From contig NZ_CP111121.1 of the NCBI RefSeq assembly GCF_026314945.1, positions 3,224,001-3,288,000 of the forward strand: 64,000 bases of DNA, read 5' to 3'. The DNA comes from Chryseobacterium fluminis. GTDB taxonomy: Bacteria; Bacteroidota; Bacteroidia; Flavobacteriales; Weeksellaceae. The number at the start of each line of letters is the position of its first letter. Position 1 is the first letter of the stretch. Made by a program: the position numbers and the translations under genes. Positions 1-9,426 of this stretch are shown here, piece by piece. The notes under the pieces are model-generated. The model saw only the letters and a list, made by a program, of their open reading frames with translations. It searched no databases and was not told the DNA's origin.

Positions 1-1177
1 TCCAGTCCCCGTTTACATTTTTAAGACCGAATGTTACCTTCAGCGAGGTTGTTTTTCCACTTTTATCTGTAACGTCATACGTTGCATTTACACTTGCCAC
101 ATTCGGATTGGTAGCATTGGTAGTAAGATTTTTTACACTTACATTTTTTACGGAACCAAAACCTGATGTAGGATTAGAGAATGATTCATAGCTTCCCCAA
201 TTAGGATTGCTGGAAGCATTATAAGCTGCTTTAAGATTTTGTGCACTTACATTATTCAGAAAGCTGGATACTGTATTTTTGGGATCAGCTGCGGGCTGTT
301 TTGGAGTCGCCGGAGCTGTTGTTGCAGGGGTAGCTGTCGTGGCATTAGGGTCTGAAGGTACTACAGATCCGGGATTATTAGGATCAGTTACTGCAGGAGT
401 CTGGTTTACAGCCATAGAATCTACTATCGCGGGAGCAGGAACTTTCAGTGCTGATGGATTTACCTCTAAGCCGATTTTTGACATTTTAAGTGTTTTTGCT
501 GTTGTTTTTACAGAAACCGTGATGTCAATTTTATTGTCAACTACTTTTGCAGCAGGAATGGATGAGAATTTTAAGTTAAATCCTTTGAAATTATTATCCT
601 GCATTAGGTTTTTAGCTGTCGCAAGCCTTACGCCATTGCTGAAAACTTCTAAAGTCGCTTCCAGACCCGCTCCTGTAAAGGAAACCGGATTTCCCGCGGC
701 ATCCACCAGTCTGGGAACAATCTGAATAGCGGTGGCTGCACCCGATCCGTCATCTCCCGTAGGTCTTGTTGTGATGCTTAGCGAGCTGGCCTTTACATCA
801 TTTGGATCACTTTCCTTAGCTTTATCGTCGCCGAAAATATTCATTTCTCCTAAGGACGGAGGTGCTGTACTTGCCCATTCAATCCCGTTTTTCTGTGCTA
901 CCTCATCGGCCAGTGCCAGAATTTCGGGAACTTTTTTACCGTTGATCAGCGCTCCAAGAGCTTTTAGTTCTGCAACATCACCGTCTGCTTCCACACCAAA
1001 AGTTTTCAGGATGTAGAGTGCCTCGTTAAACTTAATCTGTTTAATCGTCGTAAGGCTGGAAGTCATATCATTGATACTTGACTGCAGGGTTTGAGTATTC
1101 GTTGCATCTACATGGTCTTTCTTGCATGCTGTAAAAAGCAATAAGCTGAAAACGAGTAGAAAAGAAAACTTTTTCAT
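1..1177 (-). CDS. Putative lipoprotein, C-terminus beyond window edge
   Basis: The frame is open from an ATG at 1175-1177 to the left edge, so the gene is partial (about 392 codons visible). The N-terminus is a lipoprotein signal ending in the lipobox FTAC (Cys18) followed by Lys-Lys-Asp. The middle holds a predicted beta-rich segment, and residues of about 260-300 form a Pro/Thr/Ala/Asp-rich linker. The last visible part (ending near LKNVNGDW) resembles the small NTF2-like/DUF4878 domains of Bacteroidota lipoproteins. That resemblance is by eye only. It is probably anchored to the outer membrane or cell surface; function unknown. A TAnnTTTG box lies just upstream of the start. Confidence 0.75.
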   Translation of the reverse strand, partial: MKKFSFLLVFSLLLFTACKKDHVDATNTQTLQSSINDMTSSLTTIKQIKFNEALYILKTFGVEADGDVAELKALGALINGKKVPEILALADEVAQKNGIEWASTAPPSLGEMNIFGDDKAKESDPNDVKASSLSITTRPTGDDGSGAATAIQIVPRLVDAAGNPVSFTGAGLEATLEVFSNGVRLATAKNLMQDNNFKGFNLKFSSIPAAKVVDNKIDITVSVKTTAKTLKMSKIGLEVNPSALKVPAPAIVDSMAVNQTPAVTDPNNPGSVVPSDPNATTATPATTAPATPKQPAADPKNTVSSFLNNVSAQNLKAAYNASSNPNWGSYESFSNPTSGFGSVKNVSVKNLTTNATNPNVASVNATYDVTDKSGKTTSLKVTFGLKNVNGDW

Positions 1178-1193
1178 TTTTAATGATTTGCTA

Positions 1194-1201
1194 CAAATTT
1201 A
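1194..1201 (-). promoter_or_regulatory. -7 promoter box of the first lipoprotein gene
   Basis: On the minus strand this reads TAAATTTG, the Bacteroidota TAnnTTTG -7 element, 16 nt before the ATG at 1177. No clear TTTG -33 partner is seen. Confidence 0.5.
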
Positions 1202-1226
1202 ATAAAACCTTTATTAATAGAAAGTT

Positions 1227-2246
1227 TTATTTTTTATTTTGTTGTTCTTTCAAATCATCTTTAAAAAATGAGCTGAACACTTTCTGCATATTGGGAAATG
1301 AGGCCTCTTCCCAGTAGTTTGTTGTATAGTTACTGTTATGGGTGTTGAATTTTACTTTTGCCTTATCCGCTTTATCGGTGAAGCTGAGTTCTGAAGGGTA
1401 GAAGTTGGTGTAAAGTATCAGCTGATTATAATCCGGTTCACTTTTGTGTTTTAATTTTAGAAATGAGATTTCATTAAACTCTACAAAGTCTTTAAGCGTT
1501 TTTTTGGAATCTTTCTCATATGAAACGTTGAGAATACTTCTGACATCGAAAAAACGATATCCGAGGAAAGCGAATTCTTTTTTCTGTAATGCTTCCCCGG
1601 TAATTTCTATCTGGTCTTTCCGGGGTCCCTTTAGCTCTTTGATCACCGTATTTTTTTTGGTTTTATAATCGAGAATATTTCCTACTTCTTTAATATCCGG
1701 GATTTCCAGTGCAGCGTCGTAATCCCACGATGAAGTCTGCTTTCTATCGTTTTTCTGATTTTCCAGTCTGAACATCCTATATTGTTCCACATATGTATTT
1801 TTCAGTTTCTTGGTCTCGTTGTCAAAAACATAGGCTGCAATTCCGTCTGCATAACAATTTAATGTATTGTTTACGGTCACATAAGCGTTGAAATTACCTT
1901 TGACAATAATGTATTTTGCCGGCTTTCCGTTTCTGAGGACAATGGGAGCAATTTCTTTCACCACATCATTTAACTTTATAACTTCCTTATTGAGATCAGC
2001 ATAAGATAAGGTAGCAATAGGGTAGTTATCATAGACAAGCTGAAATTTTTCCTGATCGGGACGTAATACTTTTTTATCTATTTTACCCTCGATATCTGAA
2101 TACGCCAGGATGCTTCCGTCTTTTCCAAACACGGAAACCTGGGGTAAAGGTTTTCCGTTGTTTTCTGAAATAAAAGTGATGGACTGCCCGCTGAACATCT
2201 GTGCAGTAAGAATAATAACAAGGAAAATGAAGTAATTTCTTTTCAT
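1227..2246 (-). CDS. Secreted protein with carboxypeptidase-like regulatory domain
   Basis: 339 aa with an N-terminal Sec signal peptide (cleavage likely near MFSGQS). Residues about 22-75 (ITFISENNGKPLPQVSVFG then YSDIEGK) match the pattern of the CarboxypepD_reg-like beta-sandwich found at the N-terminus of many Bacteroidota outer-membrane proteins. The rest is not recognised; no catalytic motif or membrane segment was found. It lies 49 nt upstream of the lipoprotein gene in the same direction but that gene has its own promoter box. Periplasmic or surface location is inferred from the signal peptide. Function unknown. Confidence 0.7.
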   Translation of the reverse strand: MKRNYFIFLVIILTAQMFSGQSITFISENNGKPLPQVSVFGKDGSILAYSDIEGKIDKKVLRPDQEKFQLVYDNYPIATLSYADLNKEVIKLNDVVKEIAPIVLRNGKPAKYIIVKGNFNAYVTVNNTLNCYADGIAAYVFDNETKKLKNTYVEQYRMFRLENQKNDRKQTSSWDYDAALEIPDIKEVGNILDYKTKKNTVIKELKGPRKDQIEITGEALQKKEFAFLGYRFFDVRSILNVSYEKDSKKTLKDFVEFNEISFLKLKHKSEPDYNQLILYTNFYPSELSFTDKADKAKVKFNTHNSNYTTNYWEEASFPNMQKVFSSFFKDDLKEQQNKK

Positions 2247-2320
2247 AATGATTTAATTGAGTGGTTGAAGAGTTTTTATTGTGATAGATATTCCATCTTT
2301 ATGATGTAAGTATGGGTATA

Positions 2321-2354
2321 AAAAAAGACTGATTATTTTACTAATCAGTCTTTT
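2321..2354 (-). terminator. Rho-independent terminator of the act operon
   Basis: A perfect 13-bp stem (2323-2335 with 2342-2354) and 6-nt loop. The A run at 2321-2326 gives a U tract on the minus-strand transcript. It lies 25 nt after the actF stop codon. Confidence 0.85.
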
Positions 2355-2378
2355 ACAATTTTATTTTGTTACAAGTCC

Positions 2379-3710
2379 TTAGAAAGGATACTCATAAATT
2401 TCAGATTCGTGTAGGTAAGGGTTACCGGTAGGAATAAGTTTAAGTCTAGATAATGCAGTAAGCACTGTAAACATAAATAATCCAACGACGAATAAAACAG
2501 CCCCTAATATTAATATAAATACTTCAGGAGTTTTCCAGTATGGTCCTACTGTTCCCGGCATTACCATGTTGAAGTAATCTAGAAGGTGACCAAGGATAAC
2601 CACTACTGCCATTGTGGTAACTACTTTGTAGTTTCTCTTGATACTGCTGCTTACTAATACTAATAATGGTAACACAAAGTTTACAATCAGCATAGGTAAG
2701 AATGTTGTACCATAGTGTTGGAATCTTCCGAAGAAGTAGTTAACCTCTTCCGGTACGTTGGCATACCAGTATAACATAAACTGAGCAAACCACGTATATG
2801 TCCAAAGCATACTTGTAGCGAAAAGGAATACTCCCAAATCATGAAGGTGATTATCATTGAACTGAGGTAAGAATCCGTTTTTCTTCAAGTAAACACTTAA
2901 AAGAATAATGACAGCAATACCACTTGACAGACAGCTCACCATTGAATACCAGATGTACATGGTAGAATACCAGTGAGGGTCAATAGACATCAACCAGTCC
3001 CAAGCCCATGCTGCAGAAGCAAATCCAAAGAATGCGATATATCCTACTGCCCATCTGTAAAGCATCTGGTACTCTACTTTAGACTTGGTTTCATCCACTT
3101 TTTTAGACTGATCTTTCAGTTTCCAGGCAAAGAAAGATGCTCCGGCTACGTAAATAATCGTTCTAATTGCGTAAAAAGGAATATTTAAAAATCTTTTCTT
3201 TTCGAATAAAATCACATCGAAATGAGCAGAATTAGGATCTGTAAGGTCCGGATCCATCCAGTGGAAAAGGTGTGCCTGGTGGAAAATGTTTAAAAACATT
3301 AATATTACTAATATAATACCACCGTAAGGAATATAAGAAGCAATAGCTTCCATTACTCTTGTAATAATAATTGGCCAACCTGCGTGTGCAGCGTGCTGAA
3401 TACAGTAAAAAAACAATACAGCACAACTAATTCCAAAGAAAAATACAGCCACAAAATGCAGAGATGCCAACGGTTGATTATGAACCTGTAAGGCAGCATG
3501 CTCTAAATGAGCCTGGTGATCCTGGGGACCTACCATTTCACTTGAGTGTGTAGGAGCATTATGACCGGAAGCATGTACCGCTTCCATCATATGTTCGATT
3601 TTTTCAGTAGAAATTTCTTTGTTTAAAAAGAAACCAATACCAAACAGCACTAAACCTACAACAAGAAGTATTATAGAAGTTGATTTTAATTTTGGTGAAA
3701 AACTATACAT
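2379..3710 (-). CDS. actF: Quinol:cytochrome c oxidoreductase membrane subunit ActF
   Basis: 443 aa, a polytopic membrane protein with about ten hydrophobic helices. It is the second quinone-site membrane subunit (ActF) of alternative complex III, which oxidises menaquinol and passes electrons to a cytochrome c or directly to an oxidase. The N-terminal helix is followed by a His-rich stretch at about residues 40-70, which is unusual in look and perhaps exposed. It is the last gene of the act operon: the ActE start lies 8 nt upstream and a strong terminator follows. In many flavobacteria the cytochrome oxidase genes follow actF; here they do not. Confidence 0.92.
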   Translation of the reverse strand: MYSFSPKLKSTSIILLVVGLVLFGIGFFLNKEISTEKIEHMMEAVHASGHNAPTHSSEMVGPQDHQAHLEHAALQVHNQPLASLHFVAVFFFGISCAVLFFYCIQHAAHAGWPIIITRVMEAIASYIPYGGIILVILMFLNIFHQAHLFHWMDPDLTDPNSAHFDVILFEKKRFLNIPFYAIRTIIYVAGASFFAWKLKDQSKKVDETKSKVEYQMLYRWAVGYIAFFGFASAAWAWDWLMSIDPHWYSTMYIWYSMVSCLSSGIAVIILLSVYLKKNGFLPQFNDNHLHDLGVFLFATSMLWTYTWFAQFMLYWYANVPEEVNYFFGRFQHYGTTFLPMLIVNFVLPLLVLVSSSIKRNYKVVTTMAVVVILGHLLDYFNMVMPGTVGPYWKTPEVFILILGAVLFVVGLFMFTVLTALSRLKLIPTGNPYLHESEIYEYPF

Positions 3711-3718
3711 TTCTTTTC

Positions 3719-4402
3719 TTATTTTTTAGTTTCGGTAGTAGTTTCAGTGGTTGCTGTCGCTGTAGCTGCTGCCGGTGCTGCTGCTCCTTTTTTGAAAGCA
3801 TTCATCACATACATTGCCACTCTCCATCGATCTCCTGCAGTAAGTTGACCTGCATAAGATCCCATGTTGTTTCTACCGTTTGTTATTACATAATGAACAG
3901 ATCCTACCGTAAGTTCTCTGTCAGCATAGTTCGGAACTCCGGAATATGCTCCGCTCTGTACGATTGGTCCTTGTCCATCTCCTCCTGTTCCGTGACAAGC
4001 CGCACAAGTTTTGTCAAATAACATTTTCCCTCTTTCGATATCTTTTGCAGCATTAGCAGAAGTTAAGGGAGAAGCTGTCATTTTTTTAGAAGCTTCATAT
4101 CCTGCATTGTATTCGTCTACATTTTTAGGAAGCAGTGTTTCTTCAAAAACGCCGTCTTTATTTTGAGCAACACTTCCTTCTACCGGAGAAAGTCCTGTGG
4201 CACCATTATTTTTAACAAACGCAGGAATTTCATTGTCATGATCCGAATAGGCATCCTCAGCTTTCATCAATGGATCATAAGCTACAGGAAAGTACATATC
4301 AGGGAAATAAACCAACGGAGTATTTTCTTTCGGTCCGCAAGAATTAAGTAAAACTGTTGTTAAACCTAAAACCGCTGTAATTCTTAATACATTCTTTTTC
4401 AT
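3719..4402 (-). CDS. actE: Alternative complex III monohaem cytochrome c lipoprotein ActE
   Basis: 227 aa. The signal peptide ends in a lipobox (LNSC, Cys22), so it is membrane-anchored facing the periplasm. One haem-binding motif CAACH (Cys133, Cys136, His137) starts a class I cytochrome c domain; the Met ligand is probably in NNMGSYAG. The tail is a low-complexity Ala/Thr/Glu stretch. It is the monohaem ActE subunit that carries electrons out of complex ActABCDEF. The gene starts 1 nt before the end of actD and 8 nt ahead of actF, so it is translated within the operon. Confidence 0.92.
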   Translation of the reverse strand: MKKNVLRITAVLGLTTVLLNSCGPKENTPLVYFPDMYFPVAYDPLMKAEDAYSDHDNEIPAFVKNNGATGLSPVEGSVAQNKDGVFEETLLPKNVDEYNAGYEASKKMTASPLTSANAAKDIERGKMLFDKTCAACHGTGGDGQGPIVQSGAYSGVPNYADRELTVGSVHYVITNGRNNMGSYAGQLTAGDRWRVAMYVMNAFKKGAAAPAAATATATTETTTETKK

Positions 4403-4403
4403 T

Positions 4404-4925
4404 TTAAGCGTCTTTAACAGTTATTTCTTCAACTCCAGTTTCAATAAGCAACTGTTTTACAGATTCTACATCTTGAGTTACAAATTCCATCATGAATTTA
4501 TCATCGGTTGTTCTTGGATCCGGATTCTGAGCCGGAGCTCCAGGATACATTTTATTTCTTACCAAGAAAGTTAATGACATCATGTGAGCGGCACAGAATA
4601 CCATCAATTCAAACATGGGAACTACGAATGCCGGCATGTTGTGTGCCCAGTCAAAGGCAGGTTTACCACCAATGTTCTGAGGCCAGTCATGATTCATCAC
4701 ATACCAGGTTACCGTAGCACCGATGGTCACTCCATAAAGAGCATAGATAAATGCAGCATCAGAAATTCTTGTTTTCTTTAACCCTAAAGCTTTATCTAGT
4801 CCGTGAACCGGGAATGGAGTATAAACTTCGTTTATCGCAATCCCTTTATCGTTGAATGCCTTAACGCCGTTCATTAAGTCGTCGTCATCGGCATAAAGTC
4901 CGTATACAATTTTAGTGGTGCTCAT
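4404..4925 (-). CDS. actD: Alternative complex III subunit ActD (DUF3341)
   Basis: 173 aa when started at the ATG at 4923-4925 (MSTTKIVYGLYADDDDLM). This start is preferred over one nine codons upstream because it gives the conserved DUF3341 N-terminus. The soluble N-terminal part is followed by two membrane helices (about residues 55-75 and 98-120). ActD is a structural, cofactor-free subunit of the act complex. The start overlaps the 3' end of actC by 14 nt, consistent with translational coupling. Confidence 0.92.
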   Translation of the reverse strand: MSTTKIVYGLYADDDDLMNGVKAFNDKGIAINEVYTPFPVHGLDKALGLKKTRISDAAFIYALYGVTIGATVTWYVMNHDWPQNIGGKPAFDWAHNMPAFVVPMFELMVFCAAHMMSLTFLVRNKMYPGAPAQNPDPRTTDDKFMMEFVTQDVESVKQLLIETGVEEITVKDA

Positions 4926-6309
4926 CTCCTTCTTTTGCTTTATAAGTTTCACCTGAGATTTTCAGAATCGATTTCAATTCGGCCTGTGCAATTACAGGGA
5001 ATGTTCTTGCGTATAGTAAGAATAATACAGAGAAGAATCCGATTGTTCCTAAATATACACCCACATCAATGATCGTTGGCTTAAACATAGTCCAAGATCC
5101 AGGTAAGTAGTCTCTTGAAAGGTTGATAACGATAATATCAAAACGCTCAAACCACATACCGATGTTAATGATCAAAGCAATAATAAATGTTGCGATGATG
5201 TTTGTTCTGATTCTCTTGAACCAGAATAATGCTGGGATTACAAGGTTACAGATAATCAGTGACCAGAAAGCCCACCAGTAAGGTCCAACAGCAGCTCCCG
5301 GAGAAAGATAGGTAAAATCTTCAAATCTTGACCCGGAATACCATCCGATGAAATATTCGGTAGCATAAGCAACGGTTACCATACCTCCTGTTAGGATGAT
5401 TACGATGTTCATAATTTCGATATGATACATGGTAATATAGTCTTCTAAGTGACATACTTTTCTGGCGATCAACAATAAGGTCTGCACCATTGCGAATCCT
5501 GAGAAGATAGCTCCTGCAACGAAGTAAGGAGGATAGATCGTAGAGTGCCATCCTTTAATTACCGAAGTAGCGAAGTCAAAAGATACGGTAGTGTGTACTG
5601 AGAATACTAGTGGTGTTGCTAAACCTGCAAGAACCAAAGAAAGTTCTTCGAATCTTTGCCAGTGTTTTGCTTTACCACCCCAACCGAAAGCCAGGAATGT
5701 ATAAATTTTCTTAGTCCAAGGCGTTTTTGCTCTGTCTCTGATCATTGCAAAGTCAGGGATTAATCCCATAAACCAGAATACAGTGGATACCGAGAAATAA
5801 GTAGAGATCGCAAATACGTCCCAAAGTAGAGGAGAGTTGAAGTTCCCCCAAAGAGAACCGAACTGGTTTGGTAAAGGGAATACCCAATAACCTACCCAAA
5901 CTCTACCCATGTGGATTACAGGGAAGATTGCCGCCTGTACAACTGCGAAGATGGTCATCGCTTCAGCTGAACGGTTAACAGACATTCTCCATCTCTGTCT
6001 AAATAATAATAATACTGCGGAGATAAGTGTTCCGGCGTGACCGATACCTACCCACCATACGAAGTTGGTAATATCCCAACCCCAGTTAATAGTTCTGTTA
6101 AGCCCCCATGCTCCAATACCTGTCCCGATCGTATAAGCGATACATCCAAAACCATAGAGGAATAGAACCAAGGCTGCATATAATGAAATCCACCATAATT
6201 TACCTGCTCTTTCTTCGATAGGTCGTGCAATATCTTCTGTGATATCGTGATAAGTTTTGTGACCAATAATTAGAGGTTCCCTTATCGGAGCTTCGTAATG
6301 TCCTGACAT
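4912..6309 (-). CDS. actC: Alternative complex III membrane subunit ActC (NrfD-like)
   Basis: 465 aa, polytopic membrane protein of the NrfD/PsrC family with about ten helices. It forms the main menaquinol-oxidising site of the complex next to the iron-sulfur subunit ActB. The N-terminus MSGHYEAPIREPLIIGHKTY is typical of the Bacteroidota ActC. It lies 25 nt downstream of actB and overlaps actD. Confidence 0.93.
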   Translation of the reverse strand: MSGHYEAPIREPLIIGHKTYHDITEDIARPIEERAGKLWWISLYAALVLFLYGFGCIAYTIGTGIGAWGLNRTINWGWDITNFVWWVGIGHAGTLISAVLLLFRQRWRMSVNRSAEAMTIFAVVQAAIFPVIHMGRVWVGYWVFPLPNQFGSLWGNFNSPLLWDVFAISTYFSVSTVFWFMGLIPDFAMIRDRAKTPWTKKIYTFLAFGWGGKAKHWQRFEELSLVLAGLATPLVFSVHTTVSFDFATSVIKGWHSTIYPPYFVAGAIFSGFAMVQTLLLIARKVCHLEDYITMYHIEIMNIVIILTGGMVTVAYATEYFIGWYSGSRFEDFTYLSPGAAVGPYWWAFWSLIICNLVIPALFWFKRIRTNIIATFIIALIINIGMWFERFDIIVINLSRDYLPGSWTMFKPTIIDVGVYLGTIGFFSVLFLLYARTFPVIAQAELKSILKISGETYKAKEGDEHH

Positions 6310-6334
6310 TTTTTACCTATTTATTATTTAAACT

Positions 6335-9300
6335 TTATTTTTCTACTCTGTTTCTTACTTTAGCGTGATAGAACACATTTGGTTTTGTTCCGATCTCTTC
6401 AAGTAAATAATATCTTCTGTTGCTCGAGTATAATTCTCTCACTTTAGATTCTTTGTCATTCATGTCTCCAAACTTGATCGATCCTGTAGAACAAGCCGCT
6501 GCACAAGCAACAGAGTCCTGGAATTCACCGTCTGTAACCCTTCTTCCTTCTTTCTTAGCATTAAGGATCGTTGCCTGTGTTTTCTGAATACACATAGAGC
6601 ATTTTTCCATTACCCCTCTCGTTCTTACCACTACATCTGGGTTTAGAACCATTCTTCCAAGATCGTTATTCATGTTGAAATCGAACTTGTCATTCAGGTT
6701 ATACGTAAACCAGTTGAAACGTCTTACTTTATAAGGACAGTTGTTTGCACAATATCTCGTACCGATACATCTGTTGTAAGCCATGTGGTTCTGACCTTGC
6801 TTACCGTGTGAAGTAGCCGCAACCGGACATACCGTTTCACAAGGAGCGTGGTTACAGTGCTGACACATTACCGGTTGGAAAATTACATCCGGATTATCAG
6901 CAGGGTGGTTCAATGCACCTCCGTCACCGAATGCAGTTCCGTATAATTCAGGAACAGCCAATCCGTCTTTTAATCCTTCGTATACCTCTACCTTTTGTCT
7001 TGAAGAATAGTAACGGTCGATTCTTAACCAATACATATCTCTTGACATTCTGATCTCTTCTTTACCTACAACAGGAACGTTGTTTTCTGCCTGACAAGCA
7101 ATGATACATGCTCCACAACCAGTACAAGAATTCAGGTCGATTGATAAGTTAAAGTGAGGTCCGTCTGTATCATCAAATGCATCCCACAGGTCAATTTTTC
7201 TTGCCGGCAATGCACCGCTTATCGTATGGTATTCCAAAGGTCTGTTCCATCCTTTGTGTTCATCGTCAAATGCTACGTTAATATAATCTGCTAAAGGAAC
7301 TTCCTTCGCAATTTCATAACGACCCATTAATGTGTTTTGAAGCTGAATACCGGCGAATTCATGATCTTCTCCTGTTTTCTCGATTTTAACACCGGAAACA
7401 ACCAGGTTAGATCCATCAAATAAAGGATAAGCATTTACTCCTGTATCAGCTGTAGCTCCTGAGTTTTTCTTACCGTAACCAAGTGCAAGACCTACAGATC
7501 CTTCAGCTTGACCAGGTTGAATGAATACAGGAACGTTTTCTATTTTTACTCCGTTTACCGTAAGATTTACAATAGATCCATCCAACTGCATTCTGGCATT
7601 AAGATCATTTTCTATTTCAAACTTTTCAGCGTCTTTTGGAGAAATTGTCAGATAGTTATCCCAAGACATTCTTGTTAACGGATCCGGTAATTCCTGCAAC
7701 CATGGATTGTTGGCCTGAGTACCGTCACCAATAGAAGTCTTCGTATATAATACTAATTCTAATTCGGAAGCTTTGAAATTACTTAGTTCAGCCACGGCCT
7801 GAGCACCATTTCCTCCTGCATAAGATAACGTTGTTGCGTTATTAGAAGTAGTGATACCGTTATATAAAGCCTTGTTGAAAGAAGTCCCTCCTAAAATAGA
7901 AGCTGCATTAGACTTTAAATAATCATAATAGTTGTTGGCAGCATTGTTTTTTCCGTTTTTCCAAACCAATAAAGATTCTTCGATCTGTCTTGATTTGTAA
8001 ATTTTCTGGATGGTTGGCTGCATTAATGTATAAACTCCGGTCTGAGGTTCCATATCACCCCAGGATTCCAGCCAGTTAGCCACAGGAATAACAGCTTTCG
8101 CTGCCTTATACATTGCATTTTTCTTATCCGCAACGGCTACTACATAAGGAACTTTCTTAATTGCTTTTTCAAATTCAGCACCTTTATAGTGAGAGTAAAT
8201 AGGATCTACATTATTCGTAATCAATACTCCAACCTGTCCTGCATTTACCCAGCCTAAAAATTCATTATATCTTGCTTTATCGAATTCTTTCAGGAAATTC
8301 GCTTTACCTGTGAAAGCTACTGAACCTAATTTCTGGTTTATCAAGTGTGCCAGAACCTGAGCACCTTTGGAGCCATCTGCGAATACAACCGCCTTACTAC
8401 CTTTAGCCTGAATTTCTTTTACGATTTCAGCAGCAGACTGGTCAGCCGGAGCAGCACCTCCTACGATAGCATTATAAACTTCAACTAATGTTTTGTTTAC
8501 GGCACTTGGCTTTAATCTGTATCTTGAATCGGCATTAGCACCGGTTAAAGACATATTAGATTCTACCTGGATGTGTCTCATCATGCTTGCTCCCGGAGTT
8601 CTCGCTGCAGCATAAGATGTTTCTAGGCTAGCAGCGTTATAATCTCCTAAGAAATCTGCCTGGAAAGATACTACCAGTTCTGTTCCTTTAAAATCATAAA
8701 CCGGTAAAGCTCTTGTTCCGAATACTTCCTGAGCTGCATCTAAAGCAGCAGAATAAGGGAAAGCATCATAAGTTACCAGTTCAGCGGTAGGATATTTTGC
8801 TTTAAATTCAGCAAATAATTTTTTGAATGTAGGGGAAGCAAAAGATTGAGATAAAAGAACAATTCTTTTGTTTCCTGCTGCTGCTTCAGTTAATCCTTTA
8901 AGAACAAAATCATCTACTTTATCAAATGTCTCGTCCTTACCGTCCAGCTTAGGCTGTTTTACTTTATCGTTATCATAAAGAGAAAGTACAGCTGCCTGGG
9001 CTCTGGCGTTAGTTTTACCTAATTCACCAGCAGCCGGGTTCGGTTCAATTTTGATGGGTCTACCTTCACGTGTCTTTACTAAAACACTGGCGAAATCGAA
9101 ACCGTCAAAATATGTTGAAGCGTAGTAGTTAGGAACCCCAGGGATAATATCGTGAGGTTTTACTACATAAGGAATCGTTTTAATTACGGGAGCTTCACAA
9201 GCAGCAAGCGTTACCGCAGCTGTAGAGAATCCTAGCAACTTTAAGAAATCTCTTCTTGAAGTACTTGATCCGTTTTGTTCAGCATCTCCAAGGAAATCTT

Positions 9301-9403
9301 CTACCGGAATTTCTTCCTGAAACTCTTTCTGAGCCAGCTTGTTATTTAAAGCCGGGTCTTTAAGTTCATGAATACTTCTAAATTGTATTTTGTTTGAAGC
9401 CAT
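6335..9403 (-). CDS. actB: Alternative complex III iron-sulfur subunit ActB, TAT-exported
   Basis: 1022 aa. A twin-arginine motif (TSRRDFLKLLGF, about residues 48-59) precedes a hydrophobic stretch, so the folded protein is exported. The first ~700 residues form a molybdopterin-oxidoreductase-like domain that in ActB carries no molybdenum cofactor. The C-terminal ferredoxin-like part has four Cys clusters (CTGCGACIIAC, CQHCNHAPCETVC, CIGTRYCANNC, and CSMC with a later CAAAC), matching three [4Fe-4S] and one [3Fe-4S] clusters. It moves electrons from the quinol site to the haem subunits. Its stop is 25 nt before actC. Confidence 0.95.
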   Translation of the reverse strand: MASNKIQFRSIHELKDPALNNKLAQKEFQEEIPVEDFLGDAEQNGSSTSRRDFLKLLGFSTAAVTLAACEAPVIKTIPYVVKPHDIIPGVPNYYASTYFDGFDFASVLVKTREGRPIKIEPNPAAGELGKTNARAQAAVLSLYDNDKVKQPKLDGKDETFDKVDDFVLKGLTEAAAGNKRIVLLSQSFASPTFKKLFAEFKAKYPTAELVTYDAFPYSAALDAAQEVFGTRALPVYDFKGTELVVSFQADFLGDYNAASLETSYAAARTPGASMMRHIQVESNMSLTGANADSRYRLKPSAVNKTLVEVYNAIVGGAAPADQSAAEIVKEIQAKGSKAVVFADGSKGAQVLAHLINQKLGSVAFTGKANFLKEFDKARYNEFLGWVNAGQVGVLITNNVDPIYSHYKGAEFEKAIKKVPYVVAVADKKNAMYKAAKAVIPVANWLESWGDMEPQTGVYTLMQPTIQKIYKSRQIEESLLVWKNGKNNAANNYYDYLKSNAASILGGTSFNKALYNGITTSNNATTLSYAGGNGAQAVAELSNFKASELELVLYTKTSIGDGTQANNPWLQELPDPLTRMSWDNYLTISPKDAEKFEIENDLNARMQLDGSIVNLTVNGVKIENVPVFIQPGQAEGSVGLALGYGKKNSGATADTGVNAYPLFDGSNLVVSGVKIEKTGEDHEFAGIQLQNTLMGRYEIAKEVPLADYINVAFDDEHKGWNRPLEYHTISGALPARKIDLWDAFDDTDGPHFNLSIDLNSCTGCGACIIACQAENNVPVVGKEEIRMSRDMYWLRIDRYYSSRQKVEVYEGLKDGLAVPELYGTAFGDGGALNHPADNPDVIFQPVMCQHCNHAPCETVCPVAATSHGKQGQNHMAYNRCIGTRYCANNCPYKVRRFNWFTYNLNDKFDFNMNNDLGRMVLNPDVVVRTRGVMEKCSMCIQKTQATILNAKKEGRRVTDGEFQDSVACAAACSTGSIKFGDMNDKESKVRELYSSNRRYYLLEEIGTKPNVFYHAKVRNRVEK

Positions 9404-9426
9404 TTATACTTCTAATTTTTTAGTTA

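Noticed and set aside
279..1016. Two plus-strand open frames of 148 and 94 codons
   Set aside because: They are shadows of the partial lipoprotein gene on the minus strand, which has a signal peptide, lipobox and promoter box.
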